From NCBI RefSeq assembly GCF_904846705.1, contig NZ_CAJHBS010000012.1, positions 38,607 through 102,606 on the forward strand: a stretch of 64,000 nt of DNA. Direction: 5' to 3'. This stretch comes from Psychrobacter sp. Pi2-52 (GTDB lineage Bacteria > Pseudomonadota > Gammaproteobacteria > Pseudomonadales > Moraxellaceae). The notes below the pieces were generated by a model. It ran no database searches. It was not told where the DNA came from and saw only the letters and a list, made by a program, of their open reading frames with translations. Both the position numbers and the translations under genes were made by a program. Below are positions 27,382-37,290 of this stretch, one piece after another (position 1 is the first letter of the stretch; every line of letters starts with the position of its first letter).

Positions 27382-28275
27382 TTACGCTAGCAAGGCGGCC
27401 AGTCTAATCTTGGTATGCTCGTCCATCGCATCTATAGGTGTGACTAGCGCTTGTGCGAGGGCATTGTGGGCGATTGACTCAGGTAGTTCGGCAGCAATCA
27501 AGGCAACGGCTTGCCGTAGCACTTTTTGAGCATTATCTGCATTTTTCATTAGGTTCTTTATCGCATAGTCGGCACTGACGGCTTCTTCCGTTGGATGCCA
27601 ACAGTCGAAGTCTGTCACCAGAGCTAACGTGGCATAAGCAATACTGGCTTCACGTGCCAATTTGGCTTCTGGCATATTGGTCATGCCAATAACATCTGCC
27701 TGCATCTGACGATACCATTCTGACTCTGCCCGAGTTGAGAATTGAGGCCCTTCGATACAGACATAAGTCGCCTGTGGGTGACTAGTGCCTTCTGTAATAT
27801 CCGCTTTGTCATAAGCGCGCGTCAAGAGTTCTGCTAGGGCAGGGCATAGTGGGTCTGCCATCGACACATGGGCGACGGCGCCCGCGCCAAAGAACGTACT
27901 CACTCGCTGCTTGGTCATATCAATCATTTGATCAGGCACGACCATATCTAGTGGCTTAAGCGATTCTCGTAGAGAGCCAACTGCTGATACGGATACGATA
28001 TAGCGTACCCCAAGCGTTTTTAGCGCATAGATATTGGCTCGATAAGGTACTTCGGACGGCGTCAGTCTATGTCCCTGACCATGCCTCGTCAAAAAAGCAA
28101 CGGTCACTCCCTCAAGCTCACCTAAGACAATATCATCAGATGGACTGCCATAAGGCGTCTGTATCGTCACACTGCGTTTGTTGGTCAGTGATGACATTTG
28201 GTAGAGACCGCTGCCACCGATGATAGCAATATCAGCAGATAATGTTGCTAGTACTTCCGTGTGAGGTATTGTCAT
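27382..28275 (-). CDS. mtnP: S-methyl-5'-thioadenosine phosphorylase
   Basis: Purine-nucleoside-phosphorylase-family enzyme of 297 residues. Visible are the phosphate-site loop IIGGSGLY near residue 20, FLTRHGQGHRLTPSEV near residue 62, VSAVGSL, the base/ribose site VCIEGPQFSTRAES near residue 172, and MTNMPEAKLAREA near residue 200. It cleaves methylthioadenosine, and members can act on related 5'-deoxy adenosines. Convergent with arsM and sharing its terminator; by inference it could remove adenine from the ArsS product (5'-dimethylarsinoyl-deoxyadenosine). A role in methionine salvage alone is the alternative. Confidence 0.88.
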   Translation of the reverse strand: MTIPHTEVLATLSADIAIIGGSGLYQMSSLTNKRSVTIQTPYGSPSDDIVLGELEGVTVAFLTRHGQGHRLTPSEVPYRANIYALKTLGVRYIVSVSAVGSLRESLKPLDMVVPDQMIDMTKQRVSTFFGAGAVAHVSMADPLCPALAELLTRAYDKADITEGTSHPQATYVCIEGPQFSTRAESEWYRQMQADVIGMTNMPEAKLAREASIAYATLALVTDFDCWHPTEEAVSADYAIKNLMKNADNAQKVLRQAVALIAAELPESIAHNALAQALVTPIDAMDEHTKIRLAALLA

Positions 28276-28742
28276 AAGGACTATCCGAATGGGTTAATAA
28301 AAGAGAGACACAGACTAGTGCCATGTAATATCCTGAACCAAAAAATAGCTCAGATAAAATATAGCAGAACTTTTGTCCTTATAGTTATAAATTGAGAATT
28401 CTCATTAATTTGCTATATCTAAAAATTCCTAAGAAATAATGCGATATGGCGATATTTGCTAGATATCGATAAAGGTTTACAATAGCGACAATTTTTGTTT
28501 TAATGTTTATTAAATGGAACTTTGTTTCGCATAGCAAAACATACGTATATATTAGCTCAATTAATGAATGGCCTATATTTTCTCTAATAGCTGTAAATAT
28601 AAGGTATTGAAAGAAAAAGAGAAAGTAAGCTAAGGTTTATTTATTGACAGAATTACTATATTATTACTCGTCTGTAACGTATTTATGTATAAATACGGAT
28701 ATTGTTAAACGTATAAAACCGATTACTTCAAGGATGAATTCA
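28276..28742. other. Divergent gap before the TRAP operon
   Basis: 467 bp of AT-rich DNA between mtnP and the TAXI receptor gene (counted to its preferred start). It contains a perfect 12-bp palindrome TGAGAATTCTCA near 28393-28404 in an ATT/AAT context, which vaguely recalls a Fur-like half-box arrangement, but this is weak. No gene was found. Confidence 0.4.
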
Positions 28743-29762
28743 ATGCTTAATTCTTTAAAATCCCCATTACTTTTGTCAGCTATGTTGAGTGCTGCGCTAG
28801 GTCTAACCGCATGCTCATCTCCAAGCTCAGAGGGCAGTGATACTGCATCTGCAGATAGTGCGGCAACAGATACTGCAGCAGATAAGCTTGATACTAAATT
28901 TTTGACCATCGCTACTGGCGGTGCGTCTGGCCCTTACAACATCATTGGTACTTCATTGTCTGAAGTCTATGTCAAAACCTTTGGCGTAAACTCAAAAACT
29001 CAAACCACTGGCGCATCAGTCGAAAACGTCAATCTATTGACCCAAGGCAAGGTCGACATGGTCTTGGCATTGAGTGATGTGGTTACGGATGCTGTCGAAG
29101 GTAAAAACAACTTTGAGCAGCCAATCACTAACATTCAACAGATTGCTGTTTTGTACCCTAACGTGGTGCAAATCGTAACCTCGAAAAAATCTGGTATCAA
29201 AAATATTGAGGATTTGCGTGGCAAGCGTATTGCTGTAGGCGATCAAGGTTCTGGTACAGAAGTCAATGCCCGTACTTTACTTGAAGGGTTTGGTATCACA
29301 TATGATGATGTCACCGTTGATTATCTAGGCTTTGCTGAAGCTGCTGATGGTATGAAAGCAGGTAAGATTGAAGCGGCATTCTTTAGTAGTGGCCTACCAA
29401 ACTCATCTTTGATGGAGCTAGAGCAAGGCTTAGATTTACAGATTGTCACTATCAACCAAGACAAGCTAAAAGAAATCATTGCGACCAAGCCTTACTTCAA
29501 AACCTTTGAGATTCCTGCTGGTACTTATGGCAACGAAACAGCCGTACCAACTGCTGCAATCATGAATGCACTATTGGTTAGCTCTGACCTATCTGAAGCG
29601 GATGGTTATAAACTAACCAAAGCATTGTTCGATAATTTAGATGGTCTAAAAACAGCTCACCAAGCGGCCAATGATATCAGTCTAGAAACCGCTCGTGATG
29701 GCATGGTAGCCCCAATCCATCCTGGAGCTAAAAAGTACTATGACGAACAAGCAGCCAAGTAA
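28743..29762 (+). CDS. TAXI-type TRAP transporter substrate-binding lipoprotein
   Basis: Receptor of a TRAP uptake system, 339 residues from the preferred start. The open frame extends to 28644, but ATG 28743 has the site AAGG at optimal distance and gives a clean lipoprotein signal: MLNSLKSPLLLSAMLSAALGLTAC, lipobox LTAC, lipidated C24. A Ser/Asp-rich linker follows and then the TAXI domain with TIATGGASGPYNIIG near residue 56 and VAVGDQGSGTEVNARTLL near residue 163. It lies in the periplasm, anchored to a membrane. Substrates of this family include glutamate and 2-oxoglutarate-like acids; here unknown. The next gene overlaps its end. Confidence 0.9.
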   Translation: MLNSLKSPLLLSAMLSAALGLTACSSPSSEGSDTASADSAATDTAADKLDTKFLTIATGGASGPYNIIGTSLSEVYVKTFGVNSKTQTTGASVENVNLLTQGKVDMVLALSDVVTDAVEGKNNFEQPITNIQQIAVLYPNVVQIVTSKKSGIKNIEDLRGKRIAVGDQGSGTEVNARTLLEGFGITYDDVTVDYLGFAEAADGMKAGKIEAAFFSSGLPNSSLMELEQGLDLQIVTINQDKLKEIIATKPYFKTFEIPAGTYGNETAVPTAAIMNALLVSSDLSEADGYKLTKALFDNLDGLKTAHQAANDISLETARDGMVAPIHPGAKKYYDEQAAK

Positions 29763-30303
29763 TTCATTATGGTTATCAACTGGCGCGGCATTTATTGCAG
29801 CGCTGGTTTTTTTTACGCTATGGTTAGGTTCTACGCTTCAGTCTGTCGTTGAAGTGCGAGTCGCAGGCGTAGACGGTGCTGATGACAAGGTTTGTTACTT
29901 CACTGAGCCTGATTTTCAGCTACGTTGGATACATTCTGTAGAAAAACAGTGGTGGGAAGAGCAGTATCAACGCATAGACGGCAGCAGTACAGAAGGTGCT
30001 GAGCTGTTACTGACCACGACGTATTTTGAAGCGTTCGGTGCGGGGACACCCTCCACCGAAATGCTCGCTTCTATACAAAAGCCTGGCTATCTGGGTTATC
30101 AAATCAACGAAAAACTGCCTCGCCTTAATTGGGTCGTATCTAGACTGACCAAAGGTGAAATGGATTATGGTGGTCATCGTTTCTTGATTCACCAGTGGGT
30201 GCCAGACTATTCTGAAGTGGTGATCATGCCTAAGACGTATGATTTAATTGATAGATTTAAAAAGGACTTTTGTCATGAACTCCCAAGTGACGGATCAAGG
30301 TAG
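29740..30303 (+). CDS. DUF1850 accessory protein of the TRAP system
   Basis: Protein of 187 residues with an N-terminal hydrophobic anchor (ALVFFTLWLGS) and a DUF1850 domain. It overlaps the receptor gene by 23 bp, and the TRAP permease overlaps its own end, so translation is probably coupled. DUF1850 proteins regularly lie between TAXI receptors and permeases and are thought to assist the transporter; the mechanism is unknown. A distinctive HSVEKQWWEEQY motif is near residue 66. Confidence 0.85.
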   Translation: MTNKQPSNSLWLSTGAAFIAALVFFTLWLGSTLQSVVEVRVAGVDGADDKVCYFTEPDFQLRWIHSVEKQWWEEQYQRIDGSSTEGAELLLTTTYFEAFGAGTPSTEMLASIQKPGYLGYQINEKLPRLNWVVSRLTKGEMDYGGHRFLIHQWVPDYSEVVIMPKTYDLIDRFKKDFCHELPSDGSR

Positions 30304-32317
30304 TGTGACTACCATGCCAGATGCTCAAGTTGATAACGATGCTGAGGCGGATGCGGTCAACCGAGCAGTATTGGAAAAATATGACCGAGAGTCAATCACG
30401 CGTCATATCACTCAAGGACCAGTAAAATATTTTATCGCTGGCATTTGTATACTCTATTCACTGTTTCATTTATATATCACTTTTAATCCAATGCCAGCAC
30501 TGTTACAGCGCTCTGTACACGTCGGTGTTGGTTTTGCATTGATATTCCTAATTTTTCCAGCCAGTAAAAAAAGCAGTCGTAAGCGAGTGGCATGGTATGA
30601 CTGGATTTGGTTTGCGCTGTCGCTATCTGGCATGGGCTATCTGATTTATGAATATCAAGATATTGTGACCTCGCGTGGCGGTATGGCAAATCAGGTCGAT
30701 GTGATATTTTCCTTGATTACGGTAGTCTGCGTGTTAGAAGGCAGCCGCCGTATCACTGGGTGGATTTTGCCAATCTTGGCCGGCATATTTTTAGCCTATC
30801 CATTTGTCAGTCATCTAGACTTTATGCCTGACAGACTTTTGACTCGCCCTTATGATATGGGCGATATCTTTGGTCAATTGTTCTTAAAAACAGAAGGTTT
30901 ATATTCTGTTGCGATTGGTGCATCGGTCACTTTTATTTTCTTATTTATTCTGTTCGGTGCGTTCTTAGCACGTTCAGGAATGGGGCAGTTATTTAATGAT
31001 TTGGCATTGGCCATCGCTGGTCATAAAAAGGGCGGACCTGCAAAAGTAGCAGTCATCTCTAGTGGCTTTATGGGCAGTATCAATGGCTCAGCTTTATCGA
31101 ATGTGGTTAGTACAGGTGCCTTTACCATTCCGCTGATGAAAAAGGTCGGCTATCACAAAGATTTTGCGGGTGCAGTTGAGGCCAGTGCTTCGGTTGGTGG
31201 ACAGATTTTGCCACCGATTATGGGCGCCAGTGCCTTCATTATGGCTGAGACAACAGGCTTGCCGTATAGCACGATTGCCTTAGCAGCATTATTACCAGCG
31301 ATATTGTACTATTTAGGCGTCATCGCGCAGGTGCATTTCCGAGCTGGACGTCGGGATCTAAAAGGTATTGCTAAAGAAAATCTACCAGCGGTCAAAGAAG
31401 TATTAAAAGCCCGCGGTCATATGCTATTGCCGATTGTCTTCTTGATTTTCTTATTAATCAGAAACGTACCTGTGGGATATGCAGCAGCTTATACCATTGG
31501 TTTTACCGTTGTGATCAGTATGCTACGTGCCGAAACGCGCATGAGCTTTTCTGATATTTTGGGTGCATTAGAAGATGGTGCGCGCCAGTCGTTAGCGGTC
31601 ATGGCGGCTTGTGCGGTCGTCGGTATTATCATTGGGGTCGTGAGTCTGACCAGTTTTGGTACGGTGATGACGTCATCTATTGTCACGCTAGGTGCAGGAT
31701 CGCTATTCTTTACCCTTATCTTAACGATGTTGGCATCAATGGTTTTGGGCATGGGATTACCATCTATTCCTGCCTATATCATTACGGCGACCATGGCTGC
31801 ACCAGCATTGGCCGGTTTTGATATTCCAATCTTGTCAGCGCACATGTTTGTTTTCTATTTTGGTATCTTTGCCAATATTACACCGCCTGTGTGTCTTGCA
31901 GCCTTTGCGGGTGCAGGTATATCCGGTGGTGATCCGATGAAGACAGGGTTCTTATCTCTCAAACTTGCTCTCGCGGGATTCATCGTGCCGTTTATGTTTA
32001 TTTATAATCCAACGATGTTGATGATAGATCCAACTGGCCTAGCAGTCACGGCAAAAGATTTCCCGCTGCCACCTATTGTAGATATCATTACAGTAGTAGT
32101 GACTTCGGTGACGGGTGTTATTGCGCTAAGCTCAGCACTTGAAGGCTACTTCAGAGGCGGTATGAATACGGTAACTCGAGTCATCTTAGCTATTGGTGCT
32201 TTATTATTGATTTATCCTGAGATTACGACTGGTATAGCAGGTGGCGTGATTGTTCTTGGTATTGCTATATTCAATATAAAAACAGCTGGAAAGCCAACGC
32301 CAACTTTAACCGTGTAA
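30275..32317 (+). CDS. TRAP transporter fused permease (small + large subunits)
   Basis: Inner-membrane permease of 680 residues from the preferred start at 30275, where AAAAAGGA sits 7-8 bases upstream; the longer frame from 30248 lacks such a site. The N-terminal four-helix (DctQ-like) part is fused to a DctM-like part with about a dozen helices. Family motifs include NGSALSNVVSTGAFTIPLMKK-like text near residue 272, ASASVGGQILPPIMGASAFIMAETT near 306, and GLPSIPAYIITATMAAPAL. Overlaps the DUF1850 gene by 29 bp. Sodium-driven uptake of an organic anion is expected for the family. A strong terminator follows. Confidence 0.92.
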   Translation: MNSQVTDQGSVTTMPDAQVDNDAEADAVNRAVLEKYDRESITRHITQGPVKYFIAGICILYSLFHLYITFNPMPALLQRSVHVGVGFALIFLIFPASKKSSRKRVAWYDWIWFALSLSGMGYLIYEYQDIVTSRGGMANQVDVIFSLITVVCVLEGSRRITGWILPILAGIFLAYPFVSHLDFMPDRLLTRPYDMGDIFGQLFLKTEGLYSVAIGASVTFIFLFILFGAFLARSGMGQLFNDLALAIAGHKKGGPAKVAVISSGFMGSINGSALSNVVSTGAFTIPLMKKVGYHKDFAGAVEASASVGGQILPPIMGASAFIMAETTGLPYSTIALAALLPAILYYLGVIAQVHFRAGRRDLKGIAKENLPAVKEVLKARGHMLLPIVFLIFLLIRNVPVGYAAAYTIGFTVVISMLRAETRMSFSDILGALEDGARQSLAVMAACAVVGIIIGVVSLTSFGTVMTSSIVTLGAGSLFFTLILTMLASMVLGMGLPSIPAYIITATMAAPALAGFDIPILSAHMFVFYFGIFANITPPVCLAAFAGAGISGGDPMKTGFLSLKLALAGFIVPFMFIYNPTMLMIDPTGLAVTAKDFPLPPIVDIITVVVTSVTGVIALSSALEGYFRGGMNTVTRVILAIGALLLIYPEITTGIAGGVIVLGIAIFNIKTAGKPTPTLTV

Positions 32318-32357
32318 AGCGTTAGGTTTAGTCATTCTTAAATCTAACAAAGCTCAA

Positions 32358-32395
32358 AAAAAGGGTGAATAACAAATTTGTTATTCACCCTTTTT
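32358..32395. terminator. Bidirectional terminator between the TRAP operon and lipA
   Basis: A perfect 38-bp palindrome: AAAAAGGGTGAATAACAAA (32358-32376) mirrored by 32377-32395. Inner bases would open into a loop. Convergent genes on both sides. Confidence 0.92.
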
Positions 32396-32484
32396 AATAT
32401 TTTCGAGATGTCGTAATAACTGTCTTAGCTACTGTTCTTAGCAGCTGTTGTTCGCAACTACTTTCACATCACTTTATTGCTAAA

Positions 32485-33528
32485 TTAGCAGCCAAGTTTG
32501 CCTTCAGCTTCTAATGCTTTTTTGCTACGGATAGGTGCTGGGCAGTCTTCGCCGTAGTACTGACGATCTGCAAAGTAGCTTGAGCGTACCATTGGACCTG
32601 CCCAAATGCTAAAGAAGCCAATCTTTTTACCGTAGTCCATATAGCGTTGGAACTCGTCTGGATGGACATAACGATCAACAGGCGCATGGTTTTTACTAGG
32701 CTGTAAGTACTGACCGATAGTGATCATATCTACATCATGAGCTTTTAGATCATCGAGTAGGGCATAGATCTCTTCTTCTGTCTCGCCAAGACCAACCATA
32801 AAGCCGCACTTGGTGGCGATATCAGGACGACGCTCTTTATAAATCTTAAGCAAATCTAGTGAATGCTGATAGTCAGAACCTGGACGGAAAGCTTTGTATA
32901 GACGTGGCACCGTTTCGATGTTGTGGTTAAACACATCTGGTGCAGTCTCTGTCAATAAATCCAACGCAATATCCATACGACCACGGAAATCTGGTACTAG
33001 GATTTCAATCAAGCAATTTGGGCTAAGCGCTCTTGATTCGTTTAGCACTTCTACAAAATGTCCCGCACCGCCGTCTTTTAGATCATCGCGATCGACAGAA
33101 GTGATTACGGCATACTTAAGCTGTAGACCTTGAATCGTTTCAGCGGTATGACGCGGCTCATCCTTGTCTAGCTCATTAGGACGACCATGACCTACATCAC
33201 AGAACGGGCAACGACGCGTACAGATATCACCCATGATCATAAAGGTGGCTGTACCATCAGCGAAGCACTGTGGCAGGTTAGGGCAGGCCGCTTCTTCACA
33301 AACGGTATAAAGCTTTTGCTCACGCAAGGTTGCTTTGATACGAGCGACTTCAGCAGGTGAGGACATTTTTACCCGAATCCAATCAGGCTTTTTCTTTGCC
33401 TCGACAGTCGGGATCACCTTAATTGGGATACGGGCAACTTTGTCATAGCCACGTAGCTTTTCGCCTTGGATGGCTTTTTTTGGTTTGGCCTTAGCAGCAG
33501 GTACATGTGTTTGTACGGCAGTTGTCAT
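32485..33528 (-). CDS. lipA: Lipoyl synthase
   Basis: Radical SAM enzyme that inserts two sulfurs into protein-bound octanoyl chains to make lipoate. Both clusters are visible: auxiliary C77, C82 and C88 (C-x4-C-x5-C in [13 protein letters not shown]), and the radical SAM C103, C107 and C110 (C-x3-C-x2-C). The C-terminal serine ligand lies in [14 protein letters not shown]. Length 347 with an N-terminal extension of about 40 residues that precedes the conserved core. No lipB is adjacent. The start is ATG at 33528 preceded by AGAGATAACTCC, a weak ribosome site. Confidence 0.96.
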   Translation of the reverse strand: MTTAVQTHVPAAKAKPKKAIQGEKLRGYDKVARIPIKVIPTVEAKKKPDWIRVKMSSPAEVARIKATLREQKLYTVCEEAACPNLPQCFADGTATFMIMGDICTRRCPFCDVGHGRPNELDKDEPRHTAETIQGLQLKYAVITSVDRDDLKDGGAGHFVEVLNESRALSPNCLIEILVPDFRGRMDIALDLLTETAPDVFNHNIETVPRLYKAFRPGSDYQHSLDLLKIYKERRPDIATKCGFMVGLGETEEEIYALLDDLKAHDVDMITIGQYLQPSKNHAPVDRYVHPDEFQRYMDYGKKIGFFSIWAGPMVRSSYFADRQYYGEDCPAPIRSKKALEAEGKLGC

Positions 33529-33676
33529 AATGGAGTTATCTCTTAACCCTTTATATTATAAGGGTTTATGGAATTATCAGAATGTTTTATGAGTGAAGAT
33601 ATTATAGCAGAAATTTGGTCGTCAATTTTTAAACAATATTGTTAAGATTACTATGATTAATCTAGTGACCATAGTT

Positions 33677-34087
33677 TTAAATATCTATATCGATTTCCAA
33701 CTCATTCAGTATATCTATGGCAGCACGAAACGCTTCTTGAGTAGCAGGTGCACCGCAGTACGGCAAGCTATGCATGAGCACCTCTCTAATCTCAGCGACA
33801 CTGGCCCCGTTGTTAATGGCACCGCGTATATGTCCTTTCAACTCATTTGGGCTTTTTTGGGCAATTAAAAAGGCAATAGTGATTAATGAGCGATACTTAC
33901 GTGGTAATACTGAGTCGTCTTGCCAAGTGCTGCCCCAAGCGTGTTCGATAATCCAGTCTTGCAGTGGCTGGGTAAATCCTGTGGCAGCATCAAGCGAGCG
34001 TTTGACATGCTGCTCACCCATGACCTCAGTGCGTACCTTGAGACCATTGTCATAGTTAGGATTATTGTTCGCATTGCTATCAGTCAT
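33677..34087 (-). CDS. Carboxymuconolactone-decarboxylase-family protein (PcaC-like)
   Basis: Protein of 136 residues with the AhpD-like all-helical domain. The core VLPRKYRSLITIAFLIAQ...LKGHIRGAINNGASVAEIREVLMHSLPYCGAP is the CMD signature, with the conserved His in KGHIRGA. It lacks the redox CxxC of AhpD, which favours the PcaC-type decarboxylase branch (4-carboxymuconolactone to 3-oxoadipate enol-lactone). No other protocatechuate-pathway gene is nearby, so the substrate is unproven. Ribosome site AAGGACG precedes the ATG. Confidence 0.82.
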   Translation of the reverse strand: MTDSNANNNPNYDNGLKVRTEVMGEQHVKRSLDAATGFTQPLQDWIIEHAWGSTWQDDSVLPRKYRSLITIAFLIAQKSPNELKGHIRGAINNGASVAEIREVLMHSLPYCGAPATQEAFRAAIDILNELEIDIDI

Positions 34088-34492
34088 ATCGTCGTCCTTA
34101 ATGTTTACACCAAAATGTTTTTATCAAATCGACTGTTAATACATCGAAGTTGCTACATTTTTTTAAGCGAAATTTTATCGAAGTTGTTTCTTACAAAATC
34201 GTATATCAGTCATATGGTGTCTGCTCAGTCATAAAGCAAGCGCTGATTGATAAGCGTAATCAGGCAAATGCCAGTTATAATGAGCGCTACAATCATATTA
34301 TTGATGGCACTATTTTTATAATAAATGTTCAATATGGCCTTACTATGCGCCTTTTCAGAGCTGAGCCATTAACATTTAAAGCGTTTTAAGCTATGATTGC
34401 ACGGATAATTATTTCATATAGTATATAGACGCAGGCAGTCATACTGACTACCCACGTAATGTGCTACACCCCAACTGACGAGGACGACTATT
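34088..34492. other. Divergent gap between PcaC-like gene and acnB
   Basis: 405 bp, AT-rich. Apart from a possible acnB promoter (34397-34424) no structure was recognised. No gene with supporting ribosome site was found. Confidence 0.4.
34397..34424 (+). promoter_or_regulatory. Possible sigma-70 promoter of acnB
   Basis: TTGCAC (34397-34402) and TAGTAT (34419-34424) with a 16-bp spacer lie about 70 bp before the GTG start. The -10 box is only a 4/6 match; overlapping TATAGT and TATATA boxes make the exact start uncertain. Confidence 0.3.
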
Positions 34493-37096
34493 GTGTTAGA
34501 AGCTTATCGTAAACATGTCGAAGAACGTGCTGAGCTAGGAACTGTACCCCTACCACTAAATGAGAAACAAGTAGTAGAGTTGGTTGAATTATTAAAGAAC
34601 CCGCCTGCAGGCGAAGATGCGTTCTTGATGAACCTATTAGAAAACCGTATCCCTGCTGGTGTTGACCAAGCAGCATACGTTAAAGCAGCATTTTTGGCTG
34701 CTATCTTAAAGGGTGAAACATCATCACCACTTATCAGCAAGCAAAAAGCTGTTGAAATTCTAGGCACTATGCAAGGTGGCTACAACGTTCAGCCATTAGT
34801 TGCTGCACTAGATGATAGCGAAGTTGCACAAGACGCTGCTGAAGCATTAAAGAAAACTTTGCTAGTATTTGACGCGTTCAATGACGTGACTGAAAAAGCA
34901 GAAGCTGGCAACACTATTGCTAAAGAAGTGATTCAGTCTTGGGCTGACGCAGAATGGTTCTTGAACCGTGCTGAAGTACCAAAGAAAACCACTTACACGA
35001 CGTTCAAAGTAACTGGTGAGACCAATACGGATGACTTGTCACCTGCGCAAGACGCATGGAGCCGTCCTGATATCCCATTGCATTCACTAGCCATGCACAA
35101 AAACTCTCGCGACGGCATCAATGCTGACGAAGAGGGCGTTGTTGGCCCAATGAAGCAAATCGAAGCATTGAAAGAAAAAGGCCATCCGCTAGCCTATGTT
35201 GGTGATGTTGTTGGTACTGGTTCTAGCCGTAAGTCTGCAACCAACTCAGTATTGTGGTTGATGGGTGAAGATATCCCTAACGTGCCAAACAAACGTGGCG
35301 GCGGTCTAGTGCTTGGTAACAATATCGCTCCTATCTTCTTCAACACAATGGAAGATTCTGGCGCATTGCCAATCGAAAAAGTGGCAGTTGATAACCTAAA
35401 CATGGGTGATGTATTTGACATCTATCCGTACGAAGGCAAAATCACTAAGCATGACTCTGATGAAGTACTATCAACGTTCTCACTAAATTCACCAACATTG
35501 CTTGATGAAGTTCGTGCTGGCGGCCGTATTCCATTGATCGTTGGTCGTGGTTTGACTAACCGTGCTCGTGAATACATGGGTCTTGGTCATTCAGACATCT
35601 TTGCTAAGCCAGAAGAGCCAGCTGATACTGGTAAAGGCTTTACGCTTGCACAGAAAATGGTTGGTAAAGCTTGTGGCCTGACAGGCGTACGTCCAGGTAT
35701 GTACTGTGAGCCTAAGATGACGACTGTCGGCTCTCAGGATACGACTGGTCCGATGACGCGTGATGAGCTAAAAGACTTGGCATGTTTGGGTTTCCAAGCA
35801 GATCTCGTGATGCAGTCATTCTGTCATACTGCCGCTTATCCAAAGCCAGTTGACGTTGAGACTCAGCACACACTACCTGACTTTATCATGAACCGTGGCG
35901 GCGTAAGCTTACGTCCAGGTGATGGTATCATTCACTCATGGTTGAACCGTATGCTACTTCCAGATACCGTTGGTACTGGTGGTGACTCGCATACTCGTTT
36001 CCCAATGGGTATCTCGTTCCCAGCGGGTTCTGGTCTAGTTGCTTTCGCAGCTGCAACTGGTGTTATGCCACTTGATATGCCTGAATCTGTTCGTGTTCGT
36101 TTTGTTGGTGAGCGTCAAGCTGGTATCACCCTACGTGACCTAGTACATGCTATCCCTTATCAAGCGATCAAAGAAGGTTACTTGACGGTTGATAAGAAAG
36201 GTAAAATCAACGAGTTCAACGGCCGTATTCTTGAAATCGAAGGTCTAGAAGATTTAACCGCTGAGCAAGCGTTTGAATTGTCTGATGCCTCAGCTGAGCG
36301 TAGTGCTGCTGGTTGTACCATCACTTTATCTGAAGCGTCAGTGACTGAGTACCTAAACTCAAACATTACGCTGCTTAAGTGGATGATCTCAGAAGGCTAT
36401 GGCGATGCACGTACGATCAGCCGCCGTGTTGAGCAAATGCAAGAGTGGTTGGCTAACCCAAGCCTCATGCGTGCTGATGATGATGCTGAATATGCTATCG
36501 ACATCACTATCGATATGAGCGAAATCAAAGAGCCGATCCTTTGCTGCCCGAACGATCCAGATGATGCAAAAACGCTAGCAGACGTGGCTGGTGATACGAT
36601 TGATGAAGTATTCATTGGTTCATGTATGACTAACATCGGTCACTTCCGTGCCGCTGGTAAATTGCTACAAGACGTACCAGCAGGTAGCCTGAAAACTCGT
36701 CTATGGATTGCACCACCTACTAAGATGGATGCACGTCAGTTGATGGAAGAGGGTTACTACAACATCTATGCACAAGCCGGCGCTCGTACTGAAATGCCAG
36801 GTTGTTCACTATGTATGGGTAACCAAGCACGTATCGCACCGAAATCTACTGCGGTATCGACCTCGACTCGTAACTTCCCGAACCGTCTAGGTCAAGGCGC
36901 TAACGTATACCTCGCTTCTGCAGAGCTTGCAGCAGTTGCAGCGGTACTTGGTAAACTACCTACTAATGATGAGTATCAGCAGTATGCTGGTATGCTAAAC
37001 AGCATGGGCGATGAAGTCTATCAATACATGAACTTCGACCGTATGGAAGACTATACTGAAGAAGCAGACAAGATTAATGTTGCTCAGTTGACCTAG
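34493..37096 (+). CDS. acnB: Aconitate hydratase B
   Basis: [4Fe-4S] enzyme of the citric acid and methylcitrate cycles that isomerises citrate and isocitrate. The 867 residues are close to the usual ~865. It has the N-terminal HEAT-like domain (to about 160), then the swivelling domain, then the catalytic domains with cluster cysteines near C711 ([12 protein letters not shown]) and C770/C773 ([11 protein letters not shown]). The AcnB-type N-terminal HEAT domain distinguishes it from AcnA. Start is GTG at 34493, with GAGGACGAC as ribosome site. Monocistronic. Confidence 0.97.
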   Translation: MLEAYRKHVEERAELGTVPLPLNEKQVVELVELLKNPPAGEDAFLMNLLENRIPAGVDQAAYVKAAFLAAILKGETSSPLISKQKAVEILGTMQGGYNVQPLVAALDDSEVAQDAAEALKKTLLVFDAFNDVTEKAEAGNTIAKEVIQSWADAEWFLNRAEVPKKTTYTTFKVTGETNTDDLSPAQDAWSRPDIPLHSLAMHKNSRDGINADEEGVVGPMKQIEALKEKGHPLAYVGDVVGTGSSRKSATNSVLWLMGEDIPNVPNKRGGGLVLGNNIAPIFFNTMEDSGALPIEKVAVDNLNMGDVFDIYPYEGKITKHDSDEVLSTFSLNSPTLLDEVRAGGRIPLIVGRGLTNRAREYMGLGHSDIFAKPEEPADTGKGFTLAQKMVGKACGLTGVRPGMYCEPKMTTVGSQDTTGPMTRDELKDLACLGFQADLVMQSFCHTAAYPKPVDVETQHTLPDFIMNRGGVSLRPGDGIIHSWLNRMLLPDTVGTGGDSHTRFPMGISFPAGSGLVAFAAATGVMPLDMPESVRVRFVGERQAGITLRDLVHAIPYQAIKEGYLTVDKKGKINEFNGRILEIEGLEDLTAEQAFELSDASAERSAAGCTITLSEASVTEYLNSNITLLKWMISEGYGDARTISRRVEQMQEWLANPSLMRADDDAEYAIDITIDMSEIKEPILCCPNDPDDAKTLADVAGDTIDEVFIGSCMTNIGHFRAAGKLLQDVPAGSLKTRLWIAPPTKMDARQLMEEGYYNIYAQAGARTEMPGCSLCMGNQARIAPKSTAVSTSTRNFPNRLGQGANVYLASAELAAVAAVLGKLPTNDEYQQYAGMLNSMGDEVYQYMNFDRMEDYTEEADKINVAQLT

Positions 37097-37134
37097 TCTT
37101 GGTTGCAGCTTAAGCAAAACTTTTTTGAATAAAT

Positions 37135-37168
37135 AAAACCCCGTATCGTCATGATGCGGGGTTTTTTA
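37135..37168 (+). terminator. Terminator of acnB
   Basis: AAAACCCCG (37135-37143) pairs with CGGGGTTTT (37157-37165), and the T run continues to TTTTTT. It follows the acnB stop by about 40 bp. Confidence 0.93.
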
Positions 37169-37290
37169 TTGATGACTCCAAGAAAACTAGTATTCATTTA
37201 CAAACTTTTATTGAGTATCTATAATCAAAGCCAATGGTTGATAATTTTCACTGACGATTTCTACTTTCTACGACTGAGATAAAAAGCCCT

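Noticed and set aside
28393..28404. TGAGAATTCTCA as a Fur box
   Set aside because: It is a 12-bp palindrome but lacks the full GATAAT-type repeats, and no iron-related gene follows.
33677..34087. AhpD-type alkylhydroperoxidase
   Set aside because: The CxxC needed for AhpD activity is missing, so only the wider CMD family is claimed.
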